From Kumtagia ephedrae (GTDB taxonomy: Bacteria > Pseudomonadota > Alphaproteobacteria > Rhizobiales > Rhizobiaceae), in NCBI RefSeq assembly GCF_003012745.1, contig NZ_PXYK01000018.1, positions 1-64,000 on the forward strand: a stretch of DNA of 64,000 bases, read 5' to 3'. Below are positions 31,340 to 39,157 of the stretch, piece after piece. The notes below the pieces were generated by a model. The model did no database searches. It saw only the letters and a program-made list of their open reading frames with translations, and was not told the DNA's origin. A program made the position numbers and the translations under genes. The first letter of the stretch is position 1. Every line of letters begins with the position of its first letter.

Positions 31340-31800
31340 GCGACCGCAGCCACCGCGGCGAGGCCGAGCACCACCGCCACGACGTCCTCCGCTATGGCGA
31401 TCGGCCGGTCGTTGCCGCCGATCGCCGCGACCAGCCGCTTGCGCGCCTCGTAGCCGCCGAGCGTGCCGATGACCGCGCCGACCGCGCCGGCGATCAGGCC
31501 GCCGGCCAGCGCGCCGCCCGCCGTGCCGACGACCGCGCCGCAGAAGGCGCCGCTGACGATGCGGGCGCCGAACTGCTGCGGCACCTTGCGGCTCGGTGTC
31601 GAAGGCAGCTGGTCGCCGACGAATTCGACCAGCGCCAGGATGCTCAGGATCCATGGCGTGAAGCGGTAGCCCATGAAGGCGGCCCAGGTCTCGGAGAGCG
31701 GCAGCCAGCCCAGCGCCGCGCCCCAGCTCACGGCCGCAGGAGCAGTCATGACGCGCAGCCCGGCGACGATGCCGATGACGAGTGCAAGCAGGTAGATCAT
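31336..31800 (-). CDS. DUF4126-type membrane protein
   Basis: A 154-aa protein with four to five hydrophobic segments and several GxxxG/AxxxG-rich stretches ([20 protein letters not shown], here in one 20-residue piece). The N-terminus [20 protein letters not shown] and [10 protein letters not shown] are typical of DUF4126 proteins. Function is unknown. The ATG at 31800 has GAGGGG upstream; an open frame reaching 31899 lacks support. The stop overlaps the oxidoreductase start by 4 nt, so the two products may act together. Confidence 0.82.
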   Translation of the reverse strand: MIYLLALVIGIVAGLRVMTAPAAVSWGAALGWLPLSETWAAFMGYRFTPWILSILALVEFVGDQLPSTPSRKVPQQFGARIVSGAFCGAVVGTAGGALAGGLIAGAVGAVIGTLGGYEARKRLVAAIGGNDRPIAIAEDVVAVVLGLAAVAAVA

Positions 31801-32013
31801 GATCTCGGTCCCCTCATCTGCCGCACTACAGCATTCCCGCGACGCGGCCGCAACGGGAAGCAGAATCCAGCTGGCGCCGCAGCCGGTTTTTGCTACCAAT
31901 TGCGAAGAAGACCGACGGCAACAATTCTGGTTCTGTCATCGCCAAGACATGCTTGCCGCCGAGTTTCGCTTTTCCAGCCTTCTCCCATTCAGATCAGCCA
32001 GAGGGGATTCACC

Positions 32014-32844
32014 ATGCCGTATGTGACGACAAAGGACGGAGTCGAGATTTATTACAAGGACTGGGGGAAGGGACGTCCGGTGGTGTTCAGCCATGGCTGG
32101 CCGCTGTGCTCCGACAGCTGGGAGGCGCAGATGTTCCATCTGGCCGCCAACGGTTTTCGCGCCATCGGCCATGACCGGCGCGGCCACGGCCGCTCCAGCC
32201 AGCCCTGGGACGGCAACGACATGGACCACTATGCCGACGACCTGGCGGCGGTGATCGACAAGCTCGACCTGAAGGGCGCGGTGCTGTTCGGCTTCTCCAC
32301 CGGCGGCGGCGAGGTGACGCGTTATGTCGGCCGCCACGGCACGTCGCGGCTCGCCGGCATCGGCCTGATCTCGGCGGTGCCGCCGCTGATGCTGAAGACC
32401 GCTGCCAATCCAGGCGGCCTGCCGATCGAGGTGTTCGACGGTATACGCGCCGGCTCGCTGAAGGATCGCTCGCAGCTCTACAAGGATCTCGCCTCGGGGC
32501 CGTTCTTCGGCTTCAACCGGCCGGGTGCCACGGCTTCGCAGGGCATGATCGATGCCTTCTGGCTGCAGGGCATGCTCGGAGGCCACAAGAACACCTACGA
32601 TTCGATCGCCGCGTTCTCGGCGACCGACTTCACCGAGGATCTGAAGAAGTTCGACATCCCGACGCTGCTCATCCACGGCGACGACGACCAGATCGTGCCG
32701 ATCGACGCGGCGGCGCGCGCCTCCAAAAAGCTGGTGCCGCATGCGGAGCTGAAGGTCTATCCCGGCGCCCCGCACGGCATCACCGACACGCACAAGGACC
32801 AACTCGGCGCCGATCTGCTGGAATTTGTGAAAGGGCTGGGGTGA
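32014..32844 (+). CDS. Alpha/beta hydrolase (non-haem chloroperoxidase/esterase type)
   Basis: A 276-aa alpha/beta-hydrolase of the cofactor-free haloperoxidase/arylesterase group. It has oxyanion motif SHGWPL, the [13 protein letters not shown] segment, nucleophile elbow GFSTGGGE (Ser ~98), acid DDDQIVP and the catalytic His in PGAPHGI. The ATG at 32014 has GAGGGG upstream. No signal peptide is seen. Substrate is unknown; esterase, perhydrolase and lactonase activities are all common in this group. Confidence 0.92.
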   Translation: MPYVTTKDGVEIYYKDWGKGRPVVFSHGWPLCSDSWEAQMFHLAANGFRAIGHDRRGHGRSSQPWDGNDMDHYADDLAAVIDKLDLKGAVLFGFSTGGGEVTRYVGRHGTSRLAGIGLISAVPPLMLKTAANPGGLPIEVFDGIRAGSLKDRSQLYKDLASGPFFGFNRPGATASQGMIDAFWLQGMLGGHKNTYDSIAAFSATDFTEDLKKFDIPTLLIHGDDDQIVPIDAAARASKKLVPHAELKVYPGAPHGITDTHKDQLGADLLEFVKGLG

Positions 32845-32866
32845 GGGCGGCGGAAGGTCAAGAGCC

Positions 32867-32943
32867 GGGGACAGTATACTTTTTCTGCCCGCGCCAGCCT
32901 TGAAGCGGCACTACCTTCTGCGGAAACAAAGTAAACTGTCCCC
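32867..32943. repeat. Palindromic MITE-like repeat, GGGGACAG...CTGTCCCC, copy 1
   Basis: A 77-bp element bounded by GGGGACAGTATACTTT and its near inverse AAAGTAAACTGTCCCC, around a non-palindromic core. The same ends occur at 49950-50028 and 52567-52645. It starts 22 bp after the hydrolase stop. Such ends are reminiscent of repeats mobilised by REP-associated (Y1-type) transposases; none is encoded in this window. Confidence 0.8.
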
Positions 32944-33251
32944 TGAGCACACGTCATCTTCGCCACGCCCTGCTTCGCAGTCTGGTCATTGAAAGAAAAG
33001 CGCGGGAAGCGGGGCGCGGGGCCGAGCCTCTATAAGTAAGTACGTGGCGCGGTGACCCGCGCCCCGCCGACGTTCTTGCCCGTCCGCTAACCCGCATTCG
33101 CGCAGGTGTCGCGGCTAATGGCCCGGGTCTCCAGCTCTCGCCAGCCGCGCGCCTTCCCCTGCCGTCCGGCGCGCCCCTTCTGGACGTTTGACGGCAACTT
33201 ATCTATAAGCCCGCCATTCCGGAAATCGCCGATTTCGAAGACAGGGACGTC
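32944..33251. other. Intergenic region upstream of yebC
   Basis: 308 bp without a recognisable gene. It includes a GC-rich imperfect hairpin (GGCGCGGTGACCCGCGCC around 33043-33060). About 45 bp upstream of yebC lies TATCTATAAG, a plausible -10 region without a convincing -35. Nothing else is seen. Confidence 0.5.
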
Positions 33252-34001
33252 ATGGCCGGTCATTCACAGTTCAAGAACATCATGCACCGCAAGGGCCGCC
33301 AGGACGCGGCCAAGTCCAAGGTTTTTTCCAAGCTGGCGCGCGAGATCACCGTGGCCGCCAAGCTCGGCGTCCCCGACCCCGCAATGAACCCGCGGCTGCG
33401 GCTCGCCGTGCAGAACGCCAAGGCCGAATCCATGCCCAAGGACAACATCCAGCGGGCGATCAACAAGGCTGCCGGCGGCGACGCCGAGAACTATGACGAG
33501 GTCCGCTACGAGGGCTACGGCCCGGGCGGCATCGCGCTGATCGTCGAGGCGCTGACCGATAACCGCAACCGCACCGCCTCCAACGTGCGCGCCGCCTTCA
33601 CCAAGGCCGGCGGGGCGCTCGGCGAGACCGGCTCGGTATCGTTCCTGTGGGACCGCGTCGGCGAGATTTTTTACAAGCCCGAAGCCGGCGACGCCGACAA
33701 GGTGATGGAAGCCGCCATCGATGCCGGCGCCGACGACGTCGTCTCCGACGAGGACGGCCACGTCATCCAGTGCGCGTTCGAGAATGTCGGCGAGGTGTCG
33801 AAGGCGCTCGAGACCGCGCTCGGCGAGGCCGACAGCGTCAAGATCGTCTGGAAGCCGCAGACCAATGTGCCGGTCGACGAGGAGCGTGCGCAGTCGCTGA
33901 TGAAGCTCGTCGCCAATCTCGAGGACGACGACGACGTGCAGAACGTCTACGCCAATTTCGAGGTCGACGAGGCGACGCTGGCCAAGCTGAGCGCGGCGTG
34001 A
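33252..34001 (+). CDS. yebC: YebC/PmpR family protein (translation factor/regulator)
   Basis: A 249-aa YebC-family protein, full length. The N-terminus [19 protein letters not shown] and the [34 protein letters not shown] and YEGYGPGG segments are nearly invariant in the family. Members were described as DNA-binding regulators (PmpR) and more recently as ribosome-associated factors easing polyproline stalling. The usual ruvCAB neighbours are absent. Cytoplasmic. Confidence 0.96.
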   Translation: MAGHSQFKNIMHRKGRQDAAKSKVFSKLAREITVAAKLGVPDPAMNPRLRLAVQNAKAESMPKDNIQRAINKAAGGDAENYDEVRYEGYGPGGIALIVEALTDNRNRTASNVRAAFTKAGGALGETGSVSFLWDRVGEIFYKPEAGDADKVMEAAIDAGADDVVSDEDGHVIQCAFENVGEVSKALETALGEADSVKIVWKPQTNVPVDEERAQSLMKLVANLEDDDDVQNVYANFEVDEATLAKLSAA

Positions 34002-34084
34002 TTTCGCCGGGGAACGCCTTCTAAATTCGATTGAAATCCTGTCGACGTTCGATCAGCATCTGTTCTCTTGGCCGGGGGGATGAG

Positions 34085-34861
34085 ATGGCGAGCGAAAGCG
34101 TGACGCATGGGTTGGCTCGTGCCGGATTCTGGCGCCGGGTTCTGGCTCTGATCATCGACATGGCGGTCGTGCTGATCCCGCTGCAATTGGTCGTCGCGAT
34201 CTTGTACGCGAACACCAACGGCAGCATTCAGGGCAATTTCGGGTTGACCGTCACATCCTGTTGGCCCCTTACCGAGATTCCAGCCGGGTTGGAGCCTGCG
34301 CCGCCGGAGGGGTTCAACGGGGCAGCCGAATGCCGTTCGTCCTTGCTGGGATTCGAGACCGGCCGCGCCTTGGTCGTCAGCAAGACGACGCAAAACGGCA
34401 GCGTCACCACCAGCATCTCGCAGACGTATGCGCTGGATGCCAGCGGCCAGCCCAGTGGCGATGTTTTTGACGTCACATGGATCGCCTTGCTATTGCTTCT
34501 CGCCTATCTCGTAGTGATGGAGACCCGTTTCGGAAGAACGGTTGGCAAGCGTGTTGCGGCCATCAGAGTGGTCGAGGCAGCGTATCCCGACCGCAGTGGC
34601 ATTCCGGCGGGCAAAGCACTTCTGCGGCAGATCGCAATGTGGATCGGTTTGGCACCCGGTTTGATCGCGTCGATTGTAATGATGAGCTTCTTCAGCGCCG
34701 CCGAACTCGAACCTTTCTTCCAGAGTCCTTATTTCGTTCCCGGCCTGATCATTTTTTTCCTGATCGGGCTCGGCTGGATCGTATGGATCGTCGTTTCGCT
34801 CGTTCGCAAACGCGACCCCGTCTACGACCGCATCGCGGGAACATCGGTGCTGCGGACATGA
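34085..34861 (+). CDS. RDD family membrane protein
   Basis: A 258-aa RDD-domain protein. It has the N-terminal FWRRVLALIIDMAVV with the Arg...Asp pattern, a large polar insert between the first two membrane segments (residues ~50-135), then FGRTVGKRVAAIRVV and C-terminal DPVYDRIAGTSVL, the usual family ending. Four hydrophobic segments are visible. Function of RDD proteins is mostly unknown; some are linked to ion transport. The ATG at 34085 has a G-rich ribosome-binding site. The stop overlaps the next start (ATGA). Confidence 0.87.
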   Translation: MASESVTHGLARAGFWRRVLALIIDMAVVLIPLQLVVAILYANTNGSIQGNFGLTVTSCWPLTEIPAGLEPAPPEGFNGAAECRSSLLGFETGRALVVSKTTQNGSVTTSISQTYALDASGQPSGDVFDVTWIALLLLLAYLVVMETRFGRTVGKRVAAIRVVEAAYPDRSGIPAGKALLRQIAMWIGLAPGLIASIVMMSFFSAAELEPFFQSPYFVPGLIIFFLIGLGWIVWIVVSLVRKRDPVYDRIAGTSVLRT

Positions 34862-35151
34862 CAAGCTTGCCCTCTGTCCGCATCACCTATTGCACGCAGT
34901 GCCAGTGGCTGCTGCGTGCCGGCTGGATGGCGCAGGAGCTGCTGTCGACCTTCGGCGCCGATCTGCGCGAGGTGGTGCTGGTCCCCGGAACCGGCGGCGT
35001 CTTCACCGTCACCTGCGATGGCCATCTCGTCTGGGACCGCAAGCGCGACGGCGGCTTTCCCGATGCCGCCAAGCTGAAGCAGCTCGTGCGCGACGTGATC
35101 GATCCCGAGCGCGATCTCGGCCATGCGGATCGCAAGGGAGATCGGCCTTAA
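34858..35151 (+). CDS. SelT/SelW/SelH (Rdx) family protein
   Basis: A 97-aa thioredoxin-like Rdx protein. The N-terminal VRITYCTQCQWLLRAGWMAQ has the CxxC redox site typical of bacterial SelW-like proteins; both positions are cysteines encoded as TGC, not TGA/selenocysteine. The middle part, VVLVPGTGGVFTVTCDGHLVWDRK, here in two pieces VVLVPGTGGVFTV and TCDGHLVWDRK, is typical. The 4-nt overlap with the RDD gene indicates coupled translation. A redox role is inferred from fold. Confidence 0.9.
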   Translation: MTSLPSVRITYCTQCQWLLRAGWMAQELLSTFGADLREVVLVPGTGGVFTVTCDGHLVWDRKRDGGFPDAAKLKQLVRDVIDPERDLGHADRKGDRP

Positions 35152-35302
35152 GGTCGGATCGCTTGCCCTGTTGCTGCTCAAGGTCGTGAACTCCGACCTT
35201 GCCAAGCCCCCTCACCGGCTCGCGTCGCACGCCACCTCTCTCCCCACTCCGTGCGCAGGGCAATCGCATATGGCAAACGGCGATGGATTTCGCGGCTTCA
35301 CA

Positions 35303-35441
35303 CCCCCACCCCTAACCCCTCCCCACAAGGGGGAGGGGGACTTCGCGGCCGCTATGCCGAGCGAAATCGTCATCGATCGGCGCCTGGCGGAGACGCCTGC
35401 CGGTCCCCCTCCCCCTTGTGGGGAGGGGTTAGGGGTGGGGG
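35303..35441. repeat. Composite palindromic element with 39-bp inverted arms, copy 1
   Basis: Perfect inverted arms of 39 bp (35303-35341 and 35403-35441) around a 61-bp core. Each arm begins CCCCCACCCCTAACCCC and itself contains a smaller C/G stem. Copy 2 at 38912-39049 lies in the opposite orientation with ~75% identical core of the same length. It sits between the convergent SelT-like and TPR genes. No coding function is assigned, although one frame is open throughout. The rest of this 351-bp gap (35152-35502) holds nothing recognisable. Confidence 0.85.
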
Positions 35442-35502
35442 TACCCTCACATGCGATTGCCTTGCCAGCGGCCCGCAAGCCGTCGCTGAACCGAGGCGGC
35501 GA

Positions 35503-36438
35503 TCAGCCGGCGCGGGTCCGGGCCAGGCCCTCGCGGGCCGGCGCGTATTCCGGATCGAGCCTGGCTGCCTCGGCGTAGGATTTTGCCGCCTTCTGCTTCT
35601 CGCCGCGCCGCTCATAGACCAGCGCCTGGTTGGCCCAGCTCTCGGCGATCTTGCCGTCCAGCTTGATCGCCGTGTTGAAGTCGGCGAAGGCGTTGTCCTC
35701 GTCGTTGGTGGCAAGATAGGAGAGGCCGCGGCCGTTGTACGGCTCGGCGGCGTCGGGCGCCAGCGAGATGGCGGTCGAGAAATCCTCGATGGCGAAGGCG
35801 TGCTGGCCCTGCGCCTGGTAGAGCAGGCCGCGGTTGTGGTAGGCGCGCGGGTCGGTCGTGTCGAGCTGGATCGCCTTCTGGAAATCGTTGAAGGCCTGCT
35901 GGTTCTGCCCGGCCCGGCGGTAGAGATTGCCGCGGCCGATATAGGCGGCGTCGTAATTGGCGTTGATCTGGATCGACCGGTTGTAGTCGGCCAGCGCCGC
36001 CTGCTGGTCGCCGAGGAAGCGGTGGATCAGCGCCCGGTTTGAATAGGCCTGGTAGAAGTTCGGGCGCAGTTCGATCGCCTTGTCGAAGTCGCGCAGCGCC
36101 TCGCGGTAGCGGCCGCCGCGGCCATAGGCCGAGCCGCGCACGTTGTAGGCTTCGGGATCGCTCGGGTTGCGCTGGATGACCGCGCTCAGCGACGAGATGT
36201 TCTGGCTGGAGCCCTGCGCGACGTCGACGCTGGTGAGCTCGCCCGACGGGCCGGTCTCGCATCCGGCGACGGCGAGCACTGACGCCAGGACGGCCATCGC
36301 GGCGAAGCCGCGAGCGGTTGTCGAGCGATGGCCGGCGCGTGCTTCCATTCCTGCGGTTCCCCGTTCAGCAGCCTGCACAGCAGGACGACCTGGCCGAACC
36401 TGCTTGCGCAAAGCGAAAGAGGCGGCAGCGATTGTCAT
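35503..36438 (-). CDS. Tetratricopeptide-repeat lipoprotein
   Basis: A 311-aa protein with a lipobox LAVAGC (Cys ~60 from this start) followed by five to six TPR units. Examples are PEAYNVRGSAYGRGGRYREA, YQAYSNRALIHRFLGDQQAA, YDAAYIGRGNLYRRAGQNQQ and RAYHNRGLLYQAQGQHAFAI. It resembles NlpI-like envelope TPR lipoproteins that act as adaptors for peptidoglycan enzymes. The ATG at 36438 has a near-ideal GGGAGGTG site 7 nt upstream, but puts ~45 residues before the hydrophobic segment. The ATG at 36348 would give a conventional signal peptide but a poorer site. Confidence 0.88.
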   Translation of the reverse strand: MTIAAASFALRKQVRPGRPAVQAAERGTAGMEARAGHRSTTARGFAAMAVLASVLAVAGCETGPSGELTSVDVAQGSSQNISSLSAVIQRNPSDPEAYNVRGSAYGRGGRYREALRDFDKAIELRPNFYQAYSNRALIHRFLGDQQAALADYNRSIQINANYDAAYIGRGNLYRRAGQNQQAFNDFQKAIQLDTTDPRAYHNRGLLYQAQGQHAFAIEDFSTAISLAPDAAEPYNGRGLSYLATNDEDNAFADFNTAIKLDGKIAESWANQALVYERRGEKQKAAKSYAEAARLDPEYAPAREGLARTRAG

Positions 36439-36483
36439 CGCCCCACCTCCCGCTAGTTCCCGAAAAAGACGAAATATGGGCGG

Positions 36484-36744
36484 TCAGCGCGCCGGACGGG
36501 GTGCACCCGGACCGGTCGGCGCCGGACGCGGCGTCGACGGCAGCAGACCCTCGCGCTGCGCGCGCTTGCGGGCGAGCTTGCGGGCGCGGCGTACGGCCTC
36601 GGCCTTCTCGCGGGCGCGCTTCTCGGAGGGCTTCTCGTAATGTCCGCGCATCTTCATCTCGCGGAAGATGCCTTCGCGCTGCATTTTCTTCTTGAGCGCG
36701 CGAAGCGCCTGATCAACATTGTTGTCGCGGACGAGTACCTGCAC
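36484..36744 (-). CDS. rpsU: 30S ribosomal protein S21
   Basis: An 86-aa S21 with the highly conserved [21 protein letters not shown] start and [20 protein letters not shown] segment, followed by an Arg/Lys-rich helix and a Pro-rich tail ([17 protein letters not shown]) typical of alphaproteobacterial S21. I chose the GTG at 36744, which has AGGA 6 nt upstream. A longer frame to 36819 is not supported. It lies ~45 bp upstream of the TPR gene in the same direction. Confidence 0.95.
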   Translation of the reverse strand: MQVLVRDNNVDQALRALKKKMQREGIFREMKMRGHYEKPSEKRAREKAEAVRRARKLARKRAQREGLLPSTPRPAPTGPGAPRPAR

Positions 36745-36956
36745 GGGCAATCCTGTCTTTCGGTTATCGGGGTCAACGAGACATAGGCTCATAGCCATAT
36801 GCCTCCACGGTGCGGACACCGCGAATTGCGGCGTCTGTTAGCAGAATCAAGGGAGCATGTCCACAGCAAGCTGGAACATCGTCTCCCTTTGGTCGCGGCG
36901 CCGGAGACCGACGGATCGAACCCGGTCGATCCGTCGATCCGGCCCGGCCGGCGACG

Positions 36957-38312
36957 CTATCTGGCCGCCGACATGCGCTGCACCACCAGCCAGTCGAGCG
37001 CCAGCACCGCCAGCAGCGAGGCGCCGACGAGCGGATAGACGGCACCTCCGACCGCGAGTATGGCGGCGACGCCGGCAAGCTTGCGGCGCTCGTCGGGCAA
37101 GGGCGGAACGCCCAGGCTGCCCGCCGGCCGCCGCTTCCACCACATGACGGCGGCCGCGACCGCGAGCGCGACCATCGCCATGCACGCCGCCAGCAGGATC
37201 AACTGGTTCGCCAGCCCGTATTGCTGACCGAGATGCACGTTGATCCCCCATTCGATCGCCTTGGCGGCCGGTCCGTAGCTGGCGAAGGGTATGTCGAGAA
37301 GCGTCGCCCCCGAATATTGGTCGAGGTGGACGGTCCGCTGCTGCGCGAGGTCGTCGGGAAAGATGGAGGCGGTGTAGACGCCGTCGGACTTGCTCGGGAT
37401 GTTCACCGCATAGCCTGCCGCCATGCCGAGCCCGTCGAAGATCGCAACGGCGCGGTCGATCCCCATCGGGGCCGCTCCCTGGCTCGGCGATTGCGGAACC
37501 GCCGCCTGCTGCATCGACCACCCGGTCTCGCCGAGATGGCCGAGATGCTCGTCCGACACCGGGACGTTGACGAACACCCCGGAGGGGTAGCCGGAATTGC
37601 TGCCATTGGCCCATTGGTTCACGGTGGCGCCCCAGAAGACTGACCACGGCATTCCGGTGACGGCCAGGAAGACGATGAAACCGCCGACGAAGATGCCGGT
37701 CACCGCGTGCAGGTCCCGCCAGAACATGCGCTGCCGCGGCTTGCCGCGGATGCTGACGGCGCCGCCGCGGCCCTTGCGCGGCCACCAGAGATAGATGCCG
37801 GTGCCGACCAGGAGGATGGACCAGCCGCCGGCGGTCTCGATGACGACGCGACCGGCGTTGCCTAAGAAGTCGAGGCTGTGCAGCGAGCGCACCAGCCACA
37901 TGATCGTGCCTTCATGCGGCAGCGAGCCGAGCACCGTGCCGGTATAGGGATCGACATAGACGGTCTGCCTGTCGCCGGCGGCAGTCCTCACGCTGATCTC
38001 GGCCGACGAAGCCGGCGTGCCGGGCGTCGTCAGCTTCACGGCGGTGCCGGGGACCGCGGCGGTTGCCGCGGCGACCATCGCGGACGGCGCGACCCGCTCG
38101 GTCTGGACCGCCACGCGCTTGAGGTCGCCATGGACGATCGCGTCGATCTCGTCGCGGAACAGATAGAGCGCGCCGGTGACGGCGAGCGTGATCAGGAAGG
38201 GCAGCACCAGCAGGCCGGCATAGAAATGCCAGCGCCAGACGGCCCGGTAAAAGTCGGTGGCCGCGCGCGCGGCCGCCGGGCCTGTCGCCCGGTCGAGGGA
38301 AATGTCGGTCAT
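36957..38312 (-). CDS. PepSY-associated TM domain protein (PiuB-like)
   Basis: A 451-aa membrane protein with four main TM segments and periplasmic PepSY-like regions. It has the N-terminal WRWHFYAGLLVLPFLITLAV, a conserved His pair region (LVRSLHSLDFLG), RDLHAVTGIFVGGFIVFLAV and the WGINVHLGQQYG motif near the C-terminus. This matches PiuB/YddB-type proteins often linked to siderophore-iron or copper handling, possibly as membrane reductases. It follows the DUF2946-type gene (start 88 bp upstream). The substrate is unknown. Confidence 0.9.
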   Translation of the reverse strand: MTDISLDRATGPAAARAATDFYRAVWRWHFYAGLLVLPFLITLAVTGALYLFRDEIDAIVHGDLKRVAVQTERVAPSAMVAAATAAVPGTAVKLTTPGTPASSAEISVRTAAGDRQTVYVDPYTGTVLGSLPHEGTIMWLVRSLHSLDFLGNAGRVVIETAGGWSILLVGTGIYLWWPRKGRGGAVSIRGKPRQRMFWRDLHAVTGIFVGGFIVFLAVTGMPWSVFWGATVNQWANGSNSGYPSGVFVNVPVSDEHLGHLGETGWSMQQAAVPQSPSQGAAPMGIDRAVAIFDGLGMAAGYAVNIPSKSDGVYTASIFPDDLAQQRTVHLDQYSGATLLDIPFASYGPAAKAIEWGINVHLGQQYGLANQLILLAACMAMVALAVAAAVMWWKRRPAGSLGVPPLPDERRKLAGVAAILAVGGAVYPLVGASLLAVLALDWLVVQRMSAAR

Positions 38313-38399
38313 GGAAATTCACCAAACGGAAGTCGGATGTCGAAGCGCACTCCCGCTCCCGGACGGGAAGGCGGAACGGCTCGCGGCAGGCTTCGGTCG

Positions 38400-38795
38400 T
38401 CAGTGAACGGAAGGCGGTGGCGCGCGGGCCCCAAGGACGAGGTCGCCCGGCCAGGCAGGCACGGGCTTGTCGGTCGAGACTGTGAAGGCGATGCGCTCCG
38501 GCTGGCGCCGCAGCAGGATCGACGCGGCGTCCCGGACCGGAAGGCCGCCCAGGCCGGCGGCCTGGCAGGAGATGGCGCAGGGGCAGGGGTTCCGGTCGTG
38601 CGACCTGTCGCCGTCATCCGGCGGCATCTCGCCCGAGGGCGCGCAGATGACCATGCCGGCATCGTCGAAGGCAGCCGCCATCGCCCCGGACGAGAAGCCG
38701 CCGACGAAGGCCTGCAGGACCAGGAAATAGCCGAAGAACGCCGCCAGCGCGCCGCGCAGCAGCCTGTCCCTCAGAATGGCCCTCATGGTCCCCAT
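38400..38795 (-). CDS. DUF2946-type protein
   Basis: A 131-aa protein with an N-terminal hydrophobic stretch (LLRGALAAFFGYFLVLQAFVGG) that may act as a signal or anchor. A Cys-rich middle follows: MVICAPSG, then RNPCPCAISCQAAGLG. This is the pattern of DUF2946 proteins found next to PepSY/TonB genes in copper- or iron-related loci. The ATG at 38795 follows AGGAAGG. It probably shares an operon with the PepSY gene. Function is not known. Confidence 0.78.
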   Translation of the reverse strand: MGTMRAILRDRLLRGALAAFFGYFLVLQAFVGGFSSGAMAAAFDDAGMVICAPSGEMPPDDGDRSHDRNPCPCAISCQAAGLGGLPVRDAASILLRRQPERIAFTVSTDKPVPAWPGDLVLGARAPPPSVH

Positions 38796-38908
38796 GCCTT
38801 CCTAATAGCGGCCTTCGCCCGCACTGTCACCGCGACACGGCGCGCCGTGCGGGGTCATTTGCTTGGAAATTACCCCCCCCACCCTCTACGAGGGGCGGCC
38901 GATCGAAC

Positions 38909-39052
38909 TTACCCCCACCCCTAACCCCTCCCCTCAAGGGGGAGGGGACTGGCGGGCCTCTCAGCCAGGCGCCAATCGTCCATGGTTTCGTGCTGCATGG
39001 CGGCCGCAAAGTCCCCCTCCCCCTTGAGGGGAGGGGTTAGGGGTGGGGGTAA
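38909..39052. repeat. Composite palindromic element with ~39-bp inverted arms, copy 2
   Basis: Arms at 38912-38949 (38 bp, one G shorter) and 39011-39049 (39 bp), extendable by three bases outward (TTA/TAA). They surround a 61-bp core that aligns to copy 1 only after reverse complementing, at 46 of 61 positions. It lies between the divergent DUF2946 and Hsp70-like genes, so it must adjoin their promoters. The rest of the 38796-39157 gap shows a C-run and no gene. Confidence 0.85.
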
Positions 39053-39157
39053 CTCTTAGCGCTTGCCCATCATCTGCAGGGTCGACAGCGGCGTCCGGCT
39101 GGTGTAGCGGCTCCGCTCCCGCCCAGCCGGCGCATCACGAACCTCGAGGCATTGGCC

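Noticed and set aside
34858-35151. Selenocysteine-containing SelT/W protein
   Set aside because: The redox motif is CTQC with ordinary TGC codons; no in-frame TGA is present before the stop.
35303-35441. C/G-rich repeats considered as a CRISPR or tandem repeat
   Set aside because: There are only two arms in inverted, not direct, orientation around a unique core, so it is a single palindromic element.
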